This document shows positions 54,090 through 63,959 of a stretch of 64,000 nt of DNA, in pieces. The notes under the pieces are model-generated. The model made no database searches. It was not told the origin of the DNA and was given only the letters and a program-made list of their open reading frames with translations. The stretch is taken from the NCBI RefSeq assembly GCF_003144035.1, contig NZ_QFWT01000004.1:62001-126000 (forward strand). Direction: 5' to 3'. How positions within the stretch are numbered: the stretch's first letter is position 1; each line of letters opens with the position of its first letter. Made by a program: the position numbers and the translations under genes. Source of the DNA: Vibrio albus. Lineage in GTDB: Bacteria; Pseudomonadota; Gammaproteobacteria; Enterobacterales; Vibrionaceae.

Positions 54090-54764
54090 CTATTTTTCAA
54101 TGACCAAACCGTATTCTTTACCGGCATCCGCCAACCATCGCCATGCATAGTCTGCAAAGCTACGACGAACAATAAGCTGCCAGCGAGAGTCATCCACCCG
54201 ACGGACTAATGCTGTGGTTTTTGCCAACACCGAAGTCACCACCTTCCCGACCGGAAAAGCACTCGAATGGACATCGACCGGTGTACTCTTTTTCAGCACA
54301 TTCACCGCATCCGGACCACTCAGTTCCAGAATGGTCTGTCCGCCACTCTGGTTCACAATTGAGTAGTGACCAGACAGGCTCGCTCGCAACGCCACTTCCA
54401 GATCAAACGCCTTTTCGGCAGGTAAAATAATCAGCCATTCATCAGGACTCACCCAGGAAACACTCAGTTCGTTTGTCTCAGATGAGGTTAAAGGCTCTGT
54501 TGGTAACGGTACGCCAAGCACTTTTGATACCTCATTCACAAACTGCGGATTGTCGCTGTCTCCTCTCAGGATCATATGGCCCATCAACGCGACCTCTTTC
54601 AGAGTGACACTAGATATCGCCGCTCGGCTGACCGGAGCCTTATGACGTTCAAGTACCGGAGACTCTGCGGTTACTGTCGAATATTGATCCATAACCGCGA
54701 CATTATTAGTCAACTCACTACCCATAGTAGAAGTGTGCTTTTCAGGAGTTAATACTTCAGACAT
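54090..54764 (-). CDS. soxG: Sarcosine oxidase gamma subunit
   Basis: Small subunit of heterotetrameric sarcosine oxidase. The family pattern is seen in GHMILRGDSDNPQFVNEVSKVLG, VSWVSPDEWLIILP, QSGGQTILELSGPDAVNVLKK and FADYAWRWLADAG. The ATG at 54764 (MSEVLTPEK) is chosen because it has GGAG upstream and overlaps the soxA end by 8 bp; an upstream ATG at 54818 lies within soxA. Confidence 0.92.
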   Translation of the reverse strand: MSEVLTPEKHTSTMGSELTNNVAVMDQYSTVTAESPVLERHKAPVSRAAISSVTLKEVALMGHMILRGDSDNPQFVNEVSKVLGVPLPTEPLTSSETNELSVSWVSPDEWLIILPAEKAFDLEVALRASLSGHYSIVNQSGGQTILELSGPDAVNVLKKSTPVDVHSSAFPVGKVVTSVLAKTTALVRRVDDSRWQLIVRRSFADYAWRWLADAGKEYGLVIEK

Positions 54765-57700
54765 TTTGACGGTCTCCTTTTGGATCAAAAAATACCGGAC
54801 TGCAGATTTCAGCTTCAATTACCTGTCCGTTCGTCAGTGGATAAAACACTTTCTCACCCATTCGCTGCTGGCCGTTCCGGATATACCCCATCGCAATGCT
54901 CCGGTTCAGGTTAGCACTCCAGTAGCTGGAGCTGACATGCCCTAACATTGTCATCGGGATAGGTTGATTCGGATCATCTACCGCCTGAGCACCCTCGGGT
55001 AATACCACCTTAGGATCGACGGTTTTGAGCCCAACTAACTGTTTACGATCACTTTTCTGGTTGGCTTCGAGGGCCATCCCCCTTTTGCCGATGTAACTAA
55101 ATGGTTTCGTCTTACCGACACACCAGCCCATACCCAGGTCAAACGGCGTCATCGAGCCATCCGTATCCTGTCCAGCGATGATGAAGCCTTTTTCTGCACG
55201 CAGGATATGCATAGTTTCCGTACCATAAGGGGTCAGGTTGTATTTTTTGCCGTGCTCAAAAATCTTATCCCAGACATATTGGCCATAGTTAGCCTGTACA
55301 TTGATTTCAAACGACAGTTCACCAGTAAATGAAATCCGGAAAATCCGGGCTGGCACGCCTGCGACTTTCGCTTCCTTCCAGTCCATAAACTTAAAGCTGT
55401 CATTACTGAGATCGATGTCAGTCAACTCAGCCAGCAGTCGACGGCTATCGGGACCACCCAGAGTCATGGTCGCCCAATGATCCGTCACACTATTGAAGTA
55501 CACTTCCAGCTCAGGCCACTCGGTCTGATGATAAAGCTCCAGCCACTCCAATACATGAGCCGCACCACCGGTAGTGGTCGTCATTAAGAAGTGATTCTCT
55601 CCCAAGCAAGAGGTAACCCCATCGTCAAAGACCATTCCGTCTTCGCCACACATTAGGCCATACCGGCACTTACCGACGGCAAGTTTGGCCCATGGGTTGG
55701 TATAGACACGTCCGATAAACTCACGCGCATCTTTACCCTGAATATCAATTTTACCCAGCGTCGATGCATCCAGAATACCGACACTTTCGCGAACCGCTTT
55801 ACATTCACGGTCAAGAGATTCCTGCATTGTTTCATTGCCTTGCGGGTAATACCACGGGCGTTTCCACTGGCCGACATCCTCAAACTTCGCGCCCTGAGCA
55901 ACATGCCATTCGTGCATCGCGGTATAACGTTCCGGATCAAACAGCTCGTCACAGTTTCGCCCTGCTATGGCACCAAATGTCACAGGTGTATAGTTTGGCC
56001 GGAAGATGGTCGTTCCGGTTTCAGGGATGCTTTTACCCAGCTTTTTCGCCGTAATCGCCATTCCGTTGATATTACCCAGTTTGCCCTGATCGGTACCAAA
56101 GCCCATGGCGGTATAACGTTTCACGTGCTCTATCGACTCAAAGCCTTCACGGGTCGCCAGTTCAATGGCAGAAGCCGTCACATCATTCTGATAATCAACA
56201 AACTGCTTGGGGGCGCGTGATGTCGGTTTAACATGCGGAATATGGAATAATGCCATTGCCGGACTTGTTTTGCGCTCTGCCGCATCCGGGCACACCACAT
56301 TACCTGCGCTCAGACCAAGCATCTCCACCGCTTTCAGGCCGACCATATGCGCGTCTTTCAGAACCGATTTCAGTGTCTGCAATCCGTTAATCGAGCCTGC
56401 AGTCAGTTGTTTCTGTACCGTTTCACCCGGAATAAATCCGATAGCCTCATCACTCCAGACCGGACGACTGCCGGTGTGGCAGGACAGGTGAACCGCCGGA
56501 CTCCAGCCACCGGAACTGGCAATGGTGTCACATTTGATCGTGCGTACATGCCCCGTCACGCTGTCGCCCGTGGTATCCAGCTCAGCCACAACAGCACCGG
56601 ATACCCGTTTGGAACCTTTCACATCAATAACTGCGCTTTTGGTCAGAACCTCAATACCCAGCGCACGAGCCTGTTCCACAAGCTCACCGTCAGGGTTGGC
56701 ACGCGTGTCGGCAATGGCGGCCACTTTCCGTCCAGAGTTCAGCCAGTCTATGGCCGTCTGATACGCATCGTCATTAGTTGTCATCAGCACCAGATTCTTA
56801 CCCGGTGCAACACTGTAACGATTAATATAGGTCGACACGGCCGATGCCAGCATACATCCGGGAACATCATTATTCGCGTAAACCAGAGGACGTTCATGCG
56901 CCCCTGTTGCCAGAATCACCCACTTAGCCCGGACACGGTGCATCCGCTGACGAATCTGATCTTCTCCGGCTCTGTCCACCAGATGATCGGTTAGCCGCTG
57001 ATGAATGGTCAGGAAATTATGGTCATGATAGCCATTCACGGTAGAGCGATTCAGCAACATAACATTCTCACAGACAGACAGTTCTGCCACGACGTTATCC
57101 ACCCATTCTGCCGCAGGTTTGTTATCAATAACTTCATGGGCAGACAGCAGACTGCCACCCAGTTCGTTCTGCTCGTCCGCGATGATCACTCTGGCTCCGG
57201 AGCGGGCTGCAATCAGAGCGCTCATCAAACCTGCCGGGCCAGCCCCCACGACTAAAAGATCGCAATGCTGGTTCATGTGATCGTAGATATCAGGATCATT
57301 TTCCAACGGTGAACGACCCAGACCCGCCGCTTTACGAATGAATTTTTCATAAGTCGGCCACATTTTTGCCGGTGACATGAAGGTCTTGTAATAAAAACCC
57401 GGAGGCATCATCTTTCCACCGACTTTGCCCACGACACTCATGACGTCTTTTTCTACTGTTGGCCAGCCGTTGGTGGAAGAACAAACCAACCCATCATACA
57501 GCTCCTGCTGGGTCGCCCGTACATTCGGTACTTGCGTGGCTTCTGTTGCCCCTACCTGTAAGATCGCATTTGGCTCTTCCGCCCCGGCAGCAATAATGCC
57601 TCTTGGACGACTGTATTTAAAGCTTCGGCCGACAACATCAATGCCATTAGCAAGCAGGGCTGAAGCAACGGTATCCCCCTGATAACCCTGGTACTGCTTT

Positions 57701-57774
57701 CCGTTAAAAGTAAATGTCAGGGGTTGGGAACGGTCAACTCGTCCCCCTGATGATAAGCGATTTTTCTGCTTCAT
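54757..57774 (-). CDS. soxA: Sarcosine oxidase alpha subunit
   Basis: Largest subunit (1005 aa) of the enzyme converting sarcosine to glycine with methylene-THF. The order is an N-terminal 2Fe-2S-like fold (TFNGKQYQGYQGDTVASALLANG), the NAD site (LLVVGAGPAGLMSALIAARSGA near residue 175) and a C-terminal aminomethyltransferase-like folate domain (from about 600, with YTNPWAKLAVGKCRYGLMCG and RAEKGFIIAGQDTDGS). The ATG overlaps the soxD stop by 4 bp. Confidence 0.96.
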   Translation of the reverse strand: MKQKNRLSSGGRVDRSQPLTFTFNGKQYQGYQGDTVASALLANGIDVVGRSFKYSRPRGIIAAGAEEPNAILQVGATEATQVPNVRATQQELYDGLVCSSTNGWPTVEKDVMSVVGKVGGKMMPPGFYYKTFMSPAKMWPTYEKFIRKAAGLGRSPLENDPDIYDHMNQHCDLLVVGAGPAGLMSALIAARSGARVIIADEQNELGGSLLSAHEVIDNKPAAEWVDNVVAELSVCENVMLLNRSTVNGYHDHNFLTIHQRLTDHLVDRAGEDQIRQRMHRVRAKWVILATGAHERPLVYANNDVPGCMLASAVSTYINRYSVAPGKNLVLMTTNDDAYQTAIDWLNSGRKVAAIADTRANPDGELVEQARALGIEVLTKSAVIDVKGSKRVSGAVVAELDTTGDSVTGHVRTIKCDTIASSGGWSPAVHLSCHTGSRPVWSDEAIGFIPGETVQKQLTAGSINGLQTLKSVLKDAHMVGLKAVEMLGLSAGNVVCPDAAERKTSPAMALFHIPHVKPTSRAPKQFVDYQNDVTASAIELATREGFESIEHVKRYTAMGFGTDQGKLGNINGMAITAKKLGKSIPETGTTIFRPNYTPVTFGAIAGRNCDELFDPERYTAMHEWHVAQGAKFEDVGQWKRPWYYPQGNETMQESLDRECKAVRESVGILDASTLGKIDIQGKDAREFIGRVYTNPWAKLAVGKCRYGLMCGEDGMVFDDGVTSCLGENHFLMTTTTGGAAHVLEWLELYHQTEWPELEVYFNSVTDHWATMTLGGPDSRRLLAELTDIDLSNDSFKFMDWKEAKVAGVPARIFRISFTGELSFEINVQANYGQYVWDKIFEHGKKYNLTPYGTETMHILRAEKGFIIAGQDTDGSMTPFDLGMGWCVGKTKPFSYIGKRGMALEANQKSDRKQLVGLKTVDPKVVLPEGAQAVDDPNQPIPMTMLGHVSSSYWSANLNRSIAMGYIRNGQQRMGEKVFYPLTNGQVIEAEICSPVFFDPKGDRQNV

Positions 57775-58076
57775 AGTTCCGCTCCTTGCACCGAACTTGT
57801 TACATCCTGTGGCTTCTCGCCCATTTTGTAGACCCGCTTAATTTCGTAAGTCGCGGTATTGCGGGTCACATTGAAGAATTTCCTGCATCCGGCTGAGTGG
57901 TACCACATTTCCTCATGCAGCCCTTTCGGGTTCTTTCTGTAATACAGAAATTCCCCCCATTCCTTATCACTGCAGTTGTCAGGATCAACCGGACGGGCTA
58001 TATGTGCCTGACCTTGTGCATGAAACTCTTCTTCTTCCCTCATTTCCTGACAATACGGGCAATAAATATGAAACAT
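57771..58076 (-). CDS. soxD: Sarcosine oxidase delta subunit
   Basis: 101-aa zinc-binding subunit: Cys pair in YCPYCQ (near residue 7), then REEEEFHAQGQAHIARP, KNPKGLHEEMWYHSAGCRKFFNVTRNT. It lies 15 bp after soxB and overlaps soxA by 4 bp. Confidence 0.95.
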   Translation of the reverse strand: MFHIYCPYCQEMREEEEFHAQGQAHIARPVDPDNCSDKEWGEFLYYRKNPKGLHEEMWYHSAGCRKFFNVTRNTATYEIKRVYKMGEKPQDVTSSVQGAEL

Positions 58077-58091
58077 AATGCTCTCCTTTGC

Positions 58092-59345
58092 TTAGTGGGC
58101 AACGCCTGCGGCACCATGTTCATCAACCAGAGCACCATCATGAAAACGAAACATCGAGAATGGTTTAGCTAACGCACTCGCTTCTCCATGTGCCAGTGTC
58201 TCAGCAAACACATGTCCTGACCCCGGGGTTGCTTTAAACCCACCGGTTCCCCATCCACAGTTGAAGAATAAATTCTCCACCGGTGTGGCGGAAATGATCG
58301 GGCTGGTATCACGGGTCGTATCGACAATGCCGCCCCACTGACGGTTCATTCTTACCCGACTGAATATCGGGAACAGCTCCACGATAGCCTGAAGCGTATG
58401 TTCGATAGTGGCGTAAGAGCCTCGCTGACCGTATCCGTTGTAACCATCAATGCCGGCACCAATGACCAAATCCCCTTTGTCAGACTGACTCACATAACCG
58501 TGTACGTGATTCGACATGACCACCGTGTCCAGGATCGGTTTAATCGGTTCGGATACCAGAGCCTGAAGCGGATGAGATTCCAGTGGCAGTTCAAAACCGG
58601 CCATTTTAGCCATAACACCTGAGTGCCCCGCCGTGACACACCCCACTCGGTCGGCCTTGATGACACCGTATTTATCGGTTTTCACCCCAACAATCGCACC
58701 GTCCTCTATCTCCATGCCGACCACTTCCGCCTGCTGGATCAAATCGACACCGTAGCTGTCTGCTCCGCGGGCAAAGCCCCATGCCACCGCATCGTGCCTG
58801 GCTACACCAGCCCGAGGCTGCCATGAAGCGCCAAGTACCGGATAACGGCGATTGGCCGAGCAATCCATATGAGGAACAATTTCCTTCACCTGCTGGGCAT
58901 CCAGCACTTCGCCATCAATCCCGTTCAAACGGTTTGCATTCACCCTCCGTTCGATATCCCGCATATCCTGCAGGGTGTGGCCTAAGTTAAGGCAGCCACG
59001 TTGCGAGAACATCACGTTGTAGTTCAGATCCTGCGACAGACCTTCCCACAGTTTCATCGAGTGCTCATACAGATGAGCCGCCTCATCCCATAGATAGTTT
59101 GAACGCACGATGGTGGTATTTCGTGCGGTGTTACCACCACCAAGGTACCCTTTTTCAATCACAGCAACATTGGTGATGCCATGTACTTTAGCCAGGTAGT
59201 AGGCGGTCGCCAGACCATGACCGCCACCGCCAATAATGATCACATCGTACTTTTTCTTTGGCTTTGGATTGCGCCAAACTTTTTGCCAGTTTTCGTGATA
59301 TTCGAGGCTATGTTTTAACAGACCGAATCCTGAATAACGCTCCAT
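58092..59345 (-). CDS. soxB: Sarcosine oxidase beta subunit
   Basis: Flavin subunit that oxidises sarcosine. The FAD motif is [19 protein letters not shown] (near residue 36); His in the covalent-FMN region and [14 protein letters not shown] at the C-terminus are conserved. The start at 59345 ([14 protein letters not shown]) is the canonical beta-subunit N-terminus; an in-frame ATG at 59375 overlaps the end of glyA. It is followed by soxD, soxA and soxG. Confidence 0.95.
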   Translation of the reverse strand: MERYSGFGLLKHSLEYHENWQKVWRNPKPKKKYDVIIIGGGGHGLATAYYLAKVHGITNVAVIEKGYLGGGNTARNTTIVRSNYLWDEAAHLYEHSMKLWEGLSQDLNYNVMFSQRGCLNLGHTLQDMRDIERRVNANRLNGIDGEVLDAQQVKEIVPHMDCSANRRYPVLGASWQPRAGVARHDAVAWGFARGADSYGVDLIQQAEVVGMEIEDGAIVGVKTDKYGVIKADRVGCVTAGHSGVMAKMAGFELPLESHPLQALVSEPIKPILDTVVMSNHVHGYVSQSDKGDLVIGAGIDGYNGYGQRGSYATIEHTLQAIVELFPIFSRVRMNRQWGGIVDTTRDTSPIISATPVENLFFNCGWGTGGFKATPGSGHVFAETLAHGEASALAKPFSMFRFHDGALVDEHGAAGVAH

Positions 59346-59378
59346 AATATTTTGCTCCCGGACTTTCCTTATCAAGGT

Positions 59379-60644
59379 TTAGCTATACACTGGAAACTCA
59401 GCACATAGGGCAAGAACCTGCGATTTTACTTCTTCTGTTTTCTCTGCCAGCTTTTCCTGATCGTCGAGAACATCTAAGATATCGGCGATCCACCCGGCAA
59501 GAAGGGTACACTCTGCTTCCTTAAAGCCACGGGTCGTGACGACCGGTGATCCGATACGCAGTCCTGAGGTCACAAAAGGTGACTGAGGATCATTCGGTAC
59601 GGCATTTTTGTTCACGGTAATATTCGCCTTACCCAGTGCTGCATCGGCCGCTTTACCCGTCAGTCCCTGCTTCACCAGGCTCAGCAAAAACAGGTGGTTG
59701 TCTGTCCCTTCGGACACAATGTCATAGCCCCGGCTGCTAAGTACTTCTGCCATCACCTGGGCGTTAATCAATACCTGCTCCTGATATTCCTTGAATGAAG
59801 GTTGTAGTGCTTCCTGAAAGGCAATCGCTTTTGCGGCAATGGTGTGCATCAGTGGGCCACCCTGTCCGCCGGGGAATACTGCCGAATTCAGTTTCTTCTC
59901 TAGCTCTGGATTCTGCTGAGCCAGGATCAGTCCGCCACGAGGTCCGCGCAGCGTTTTATGGGTAGTGGTAGTCACCACGTCCGCCCATGGAACCGGGTTA
60001 GGGTAAAGCCCTGCCGCCACTAATCCCGCGACGTGTGCCATATCAACAAACAGGTAAGCATCGACGCGATCCGCAATTTCGCGAAAACGTGACCAGTCCA
60101 TTTTTCGGGAATAGGCAGAGAAGCCGGCTACGATCACTTTAGGACGATGTTCAAGTGCCAGACGCTCAATCTGTTCGTAGTCGACTTCTTCTGTTTCTGG
60201 GTTAAGTCCATACTGGACTGAGTGGTACAACTTGCCGGAAAAGCTGACTTTCGCGCCGTGCGTTAAGTGCCCGCCATGATCCAGGCTCATGCCTAAAATG
60301 GTGTCTCCCGGCTCACATAACGCCGCATATACAGCGGCATTGGCCTGCGAACCTGAGTGAGGCTGCACATTCGCGTAATCTGCGTAAAAAAGACGACATG
60401 CGCGTTCAATGGCCAGCTTTTCAACCTGATCGACGTACTCACAGCCTCCGTAATAACGCTTCTCCGGATAACCTTCAGCGTACTTATTCGTTAAGACTGA
60501 GCCCTGAGCTTCCATTACTCTCGGGCTGGTATAGTTTTCTGATGCAATCAGTTCAATGTGCTCTTCCTGACGCTTCGCTTCGAGTTGCATCGCCGCCCAG
60601 ATAACATCATCGAAACCTGCAATCGAATCATTTTTTGTAAACAT
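59379..60644 (-). CDS. glyA: Serine hydroxymethyltransferase (GlyA1 type)
   Basis: Combines glycine with methylene-THF to make serine. The PLP lysine lies in [16 protein letters not shown] (near residue 226). [20 protein letters not shown] and [12 protein letters not shown] are typical. The length of 421 aa is normal. It is first in the operon with soxBDAG and purU, so it is the catabolic isozyme; a housekeeping copy is expected elsewhere in the genome. Confidence 0.96.
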   Translation of the reverse strand: MFTKNDSIAGFDDVIWAAMQLEAKRQEEHIELIASENYTSPRVMEAQGSVLTNKYAEGYPEKRYYGGCEYVDQVEKLAIERACRLFYADYANVQPHSGSQANAAVYAALCEPGDTILGMSLDHGGHLTHGAKVSFSGKLYHSVQYGLNPETEEVDYEQIERLALEHRPKVIVAGFSAYSRKMDWSRFREIADRVDAYLFVDMAHVAGLVAAGLYPNPVPWADVVTTTTHKTLRGPRGGLILAQQNPELEKKLNSAVFPGGQGGPLMHTIAAKAIAFQEALQPSFKEYQEQVLINAQVMAEVLSSRGYDIVSEGTDNHLFLLSLVKQGLTGKAADAALGKANITVNKNAVPNDPQSPFVTSGLRIGSPVVTTRGFKEAECTLLAGWIADILDVLDDQEKLAEKTEEVKSQVLALCAEFPVYS

Positions 60645-61243
60645 CGCTTCTCTCCTTGCTGACCTTGTCCTACAGGGCCTTTCTTCCTTGATGAAACTAG
60701 ATGTTATAGATAGCGAAGCTGACCAATATGCTTAGTAGCGTCTAGCGGGAGTCGATTTGCGACATGGCATTAAATGAGGAAATGGTGTGGATAAAGCAGT
60801 CAGAACATAAATAAGCTCAATGTACAGGTTTAAGACAACAGGGTAGATTTAGGAAGATCTGAGCCTGATTTCCTCCTCATAAAAATCGAGATCGTTCCCA
60901 TAAAATAAAATCAATTAAAATAATAAAATTCAGAATAAACTAAAAAACACCGCAAATAATCCATTAAATTCATACAAAACATGATCGATATCTCTTTTTT
61001 TTCGCGATCATATTCACAAAACGAATGGAACTTTTGATTGGTTTCAAAGTCCACGTGATGAAATTCGGGACATTCCCAAAAGGTGATCCAACCGAAAGTT
61101 TAATTCGCTCCATAAATATATTCTTTTATCCCATCGTTGACATGAACTGCATTCAGTCAATGAATGTAATGTCTGAGAGAAGACAGCGCACAGACGTGTC
61201 TCTCAACAGGAAAAAACATATAACTCTTATGGAGCAAAAAATA
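60645..61243. other. Divergent control region, glyA operon and porin
   Basis: 599 bp without a gene. It holds the candidate GbdR operator at 60749-60764 for glyA and an AT-rich stretch upstream of the porin with an inverted repeat, ATGATCG (60981-60987) and CGATCAT (61005-61011). An open frame extends the porin N-terminally to 61025, but no start there is supported. Confidence 0.65.
60743..60764 (-). promoter_or_regulatory. Candidate GbdR operator upstream of glyA-sox
   Basis: The minus strand reads TGTCGCAAATCGACTC (60764 to 60749), almost identical to the sites at gbcA and gbdR. A looser second half (AGACGCTACTAAG) starts exactly 21 bp further on. The site is 105-120 bp before the glyA start. 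Confidence 0.6.
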
Positions 61244-62230
61244 ATGAAAGCAAGTGGTATCTTAAAACTATCTACTCTTACTCTACTAACTTCTATGGCA
61301 CTAGGCGCACAAGCCGGCACTACTGTCAGCAATGAAATGGGCACTTTCGCCATCAGCGGCGACGTTGAATTTAACAACGATGTTCGCAACACTGAAACAG
61401 CAACAACAGACAAAACTAACTACGATCAAAATGGCCGCCTGCTGGTAGGTGTATCCGGTATGCGTGATGTGGGTGCAGATAACTATATCAGCGCGAATGC
61501 TCAAATCCTGCTGAACATGAGCGGTGACGTTTCTGCCGATGATGCATGGATCGCAATGGGCGCTAAGCAAGACTGGGAACTGAAACTGGGTCGTTTTGAA
61601 GCCTATAACCTGTTCCCTGCAGGTCAGGATACTTACCTGAACCACGCTGCTGGCGTTGATGTATACACCACTAGCTATGCTCGTGGCCGTAGTGCTAACG
61701 GTCAGATTAACCTGGCTAAAACCATGGACAAAGTGTACTTCGAAGTAAGTGCTAACTTCATGCCAGCAGGTGCTGCAGATGATAACGCTGTGTTCCTACG
61801 TCCTGTAGTGGCTCTGTCACTGACTGATTCACTGAAACTGTCTGCTGGTGCAGAACTGAATGCAACTTCTGATGATAATGATGCTGCGAACGATTTCACT
61901 GGCTACGGCGCAACTCTGAACTATGCAGCTGACAGCGTAAGCGTCAATGTGAGCTACGCCGCTCGTGAGTTTGATACTGATGATAAAGACGATATGACGT
62001 ACGGTGCCAACGCCCAGTTTGGCAATGCGTTTATCGGCTATGTTCACGCAGAAAACGATGGTACAGATTCATCAAATGATGAAGTAAACACTGTTTATGC
62101 ATCTTACAAATTCGCTAACGTAATGGATGTGGAAGATCTGGCTCTGTACCTAGGTGCATACAGCTCTGAAACCAAAGAAGCTGACAACAAAGACAACGGT
62201 GCTCGTCTACGAGTTAAATACATCTTCTAA
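61244..62230 (+). CDS. Outer-membrane porin
   Basis: A 328-aa precursor with a Sec signal (MKASGILKLSTLTLLTSMAL, cleaved after AQA) and a mature beta-barrel rich in alternating residues and Asp/Asn-rich loops, ending in LRVKYIF with the C-terminal Phe typical of porins. The fold type suggests a trimeric gram-negative porin. The ATG at 61244 has GGAG 9 nt upstream and begins the signal peptide. The substrate is unknown. Confidence 0.88.
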   Translation: MKASGILKLSTLTLLTSMALGAQAGTTVSNEMGTFAISGDVEFNNDVRNTETATTDKTNYDQNGRLLVGVSGMRDVGADNYISANAQILLNMSGDVSADDAWIAMGAKQDWELKLGRFEAYNLFPAGQDTYLNHAAGVDVYTTSYARGRSANGQINLAKTMDKVYFEVSANFMPAGAADDNAVFLRPVVALSLTDSLKLSAGAELNATSDDNDAANDFTGYGATLNYAADSVSVNVSYAAREFDTDDKDDMTYGANAQFGNAFIGYVHAENDGTDSSNDEVNTVYASYKFANVMDVEDLALYLGAYSSETKEADNKDNGARLRVKYIF

Positions 62231-62259
62231 ACCGCTGCTCACTGCCTTTTCATTTTTCG

Positions 62260-62292
62260 CCCATCCTGTGCATGTTCAGGATGGGTTTTTTC
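62260..62292 (+). terminator. Porin terminator
   Basis: CCCATCCTG / CAGGATGGG stem with 8-nt loop and a TTTTTT run. Confidence 0.88.
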
Positions 62293-62347
62293 GTTGTCAC
62301 TATCCCAAGGAGCCCCAAAGCTCTTGGAAAAGAGGCACAAGTCAGAA

Positions 62348-62377
62348 TAAAAAAAGATCTGCGCAGTTGCGCAGATC
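62348..62377 (-). terminator. Pyruvate kinase terminator
   Basis: Perfect palindrome GATCTGCGCA-GT-TGCGCAGATC, followed on the minus strand by seven or more T. Confidence 0.8.
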
Positions 62378-62456
62378 AAAATCCTATGTGGAGCACAGGA
62401 CGAGGGTATTACAGCTGTTAACGTATATGGAGGTATCGTTTAATCTTTATATCCTG

Positions 62457-63914
62457 CTATGCTGCGATAGCATCACAGGGAATGTCGACCAGTTGACAGA
62501 TATTGCGCTTGCCTGAACCATCAACGGAATCAATCTGGGTCAGCAGAATAGAGGAAATAGCATACTGAGCAGCTCGTTGCGTCAGCAGACCGAGTACCCC
62601 ATCGGTTTTATCAGAACAACCACCGGCTTCGGCAAAATAGATCGGCTCTACACCTCTTAACAGCGTCAGCTTAGCCAGCAGACGTGGCTTGTTGCTCAGC
62701 GCCCAGATAACCGCGCGGGTCTGGCATCGCGACATCAGGCGTGGTGTTTCACCCTGTTCCGTCAGGATAGCCACCCCAAGCGTCTGATGTGAGCGAGAAG
62801 CTGACATCACCGAAGAAAGGGCAAAGCTTTTTCCGGGGGTAGTACATAAATGGTGTAGCTGTTCCCAGTTATCCAGTCGCTCATCCAGGCTTTCTTCCGC
62901 ACCACGGGCAATGCGTACCATGGCCTGCACCGACTCTACCGGGAATTTCCCCGCCGCAGACTCCGCTGACAACATCACCGCATCCGTACCGTCGATCACA
63001 GCATTGGCAATATCCAGCACTTCGGCACGGGTTGGTGTCGGGTTATCGATCATCGATTCGAGCATCTGAGTCGCGGTAATGACTGGCTTGCCATAGTATC
63101 TGGCGCGGTTGATCAGCTGTTTCTGCACGGCAGGCAGACGAGCATCACCAACTTCAACCCCCAAATCGCCGCGAGCCACCATAATGATATCGGAAGCTTT
63201 GATCACCTCGTCCATCACATTTTGGTTTTCCACCACTTCGGCGCGTTCTACTTTGGCAATAATATGGGCATCGCAGCCAGCAGCGACAGCCAGCTCACGT
63301 GCATACTCAATATCGTCGGCATTTCTCGGGAAAGACACCGCTAAGAAGTCAGCCTGAAGCTCTGCTGCCGTCTTGATGTCCTGCTTATCTTTATCCGTCA
63401 GTGACGGTGCGGATAAACCGCCGCCCAGCAGGTTAATCCCTTTACGGTTGGATAGTTTACCGCCGCTGACCACTCGGGTTTTAGCCCATCCTTCATCAGC
63501 ACAGACATCCTGCACTTCCAGCTTAATCCGGCCGTCATCCAGCAGTAGCTGGTTACCCGGTACTAGGTCGGCAATTAACTCTGGGTAGTCCAGCCCAACA
63601 CGCTGCTGGTTTCCCGCAAATTCATCCATCCGACTGTCGAGATAAAACTCATCACCAGCGGTTAAATTGACAAACTGGTTTTCAAAGCATGAAGTACGAA
63701 TTTTTGGCCCTTGTAAATCAACCAGAACACCGACCTGACGATTAAGGCGCGTGGCGATATCCCGAACCAAATGCGCCCGGGCGATATGCTCATCTGCCGT
63801 ACCGTGTGAAAAATTCAGGCGAACCACATTCACACCAGACTGAATAAGTTGTGTCAGCGTCTCTTCGCTGGCCGTCGCCGGTCCTAGCGTCGCCACTATT
63901 TTGGTTTTACACAT
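62457..63914 (-). CDS. pykA: Pyruvate kinase II (PykA type)
   Basis: Converts PEP and ADP to pyruvate and ATP. Motifs are KIVATLGPATAS, VVRLNFSHGTADEH, DLQGPKIRTS, GGGLSAPSLTDKDK, IIAKVERAEVVEN (active-site Lys/Glu), MVARGDLGVEVG and ITATQMLESMIDNPTPTRAE. At 485 aa it is closer to PykA (480) than PykF (470), which also agrees with the residue pattern after the K-domain. AGGA precedes the ATG. It lies beyond a porin and its link with the betaine pathway is only that both supply pyruvate. Confidence 0.95.
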   Translation of the reverse strand: MCKTKIVATLGPATASEETLTQLIQSGVNVVRLNFSHGTADEHIARAHLVRDIATRLNRQVGVLVDLQGPKIRTSCFENQFVNLTAGDEFYLDSRMDEFAGNQQRVGLDYPELIADLVPGNQLLLDDGRIKLEVQDVCADEGWAKTRVVSGGKLSNRKGINLLGGGLSAPSLTDKDKQDIKTAAELQADFLAVSFPRNADDIEYARELAVAAGCDAHIIAKVERAEVVENQNVMDEVIKASDIIMVARGDLGVEVGDARLPAVQKQLINRARYYGKPVITATQMLESMIDNPTPTRAEVLDIANAVIDGTDAVMLSAESAAGKFPVESVQAMVRIARGAEESLDERLDNWEQLHHLCTTPGKSFALSSVMSASRSHQTLGVAILTEQGETPRLMSRCQTRAVIWALSNKPRLLAKLTLLRGVEPIYFAEAGGCSDKTDGVLGLLTQRAAQYAISSILLTQIDSVDGSGKRNICQLVDIPCDAIAA

Positions 63915-63959
63915 AAGAGTTCCTGTTTGACCTGTAAAGGTAAAAAGAAAGGAAGAGAG

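Noticed and set aside
60981-61011. Inverted repeat ATGATCG ... CGATCAT as a porin operator
   Set aside because: Only 7-bp arms with a long T-rich spacer; possible but not better than chance, so it is only mentioned in the gap entry.
60645-61024. A glycine riboswitch ahead of glyA/sox
   Set aside because: I looked for its conserved tandem stem motifs on the minus strand and saw none.
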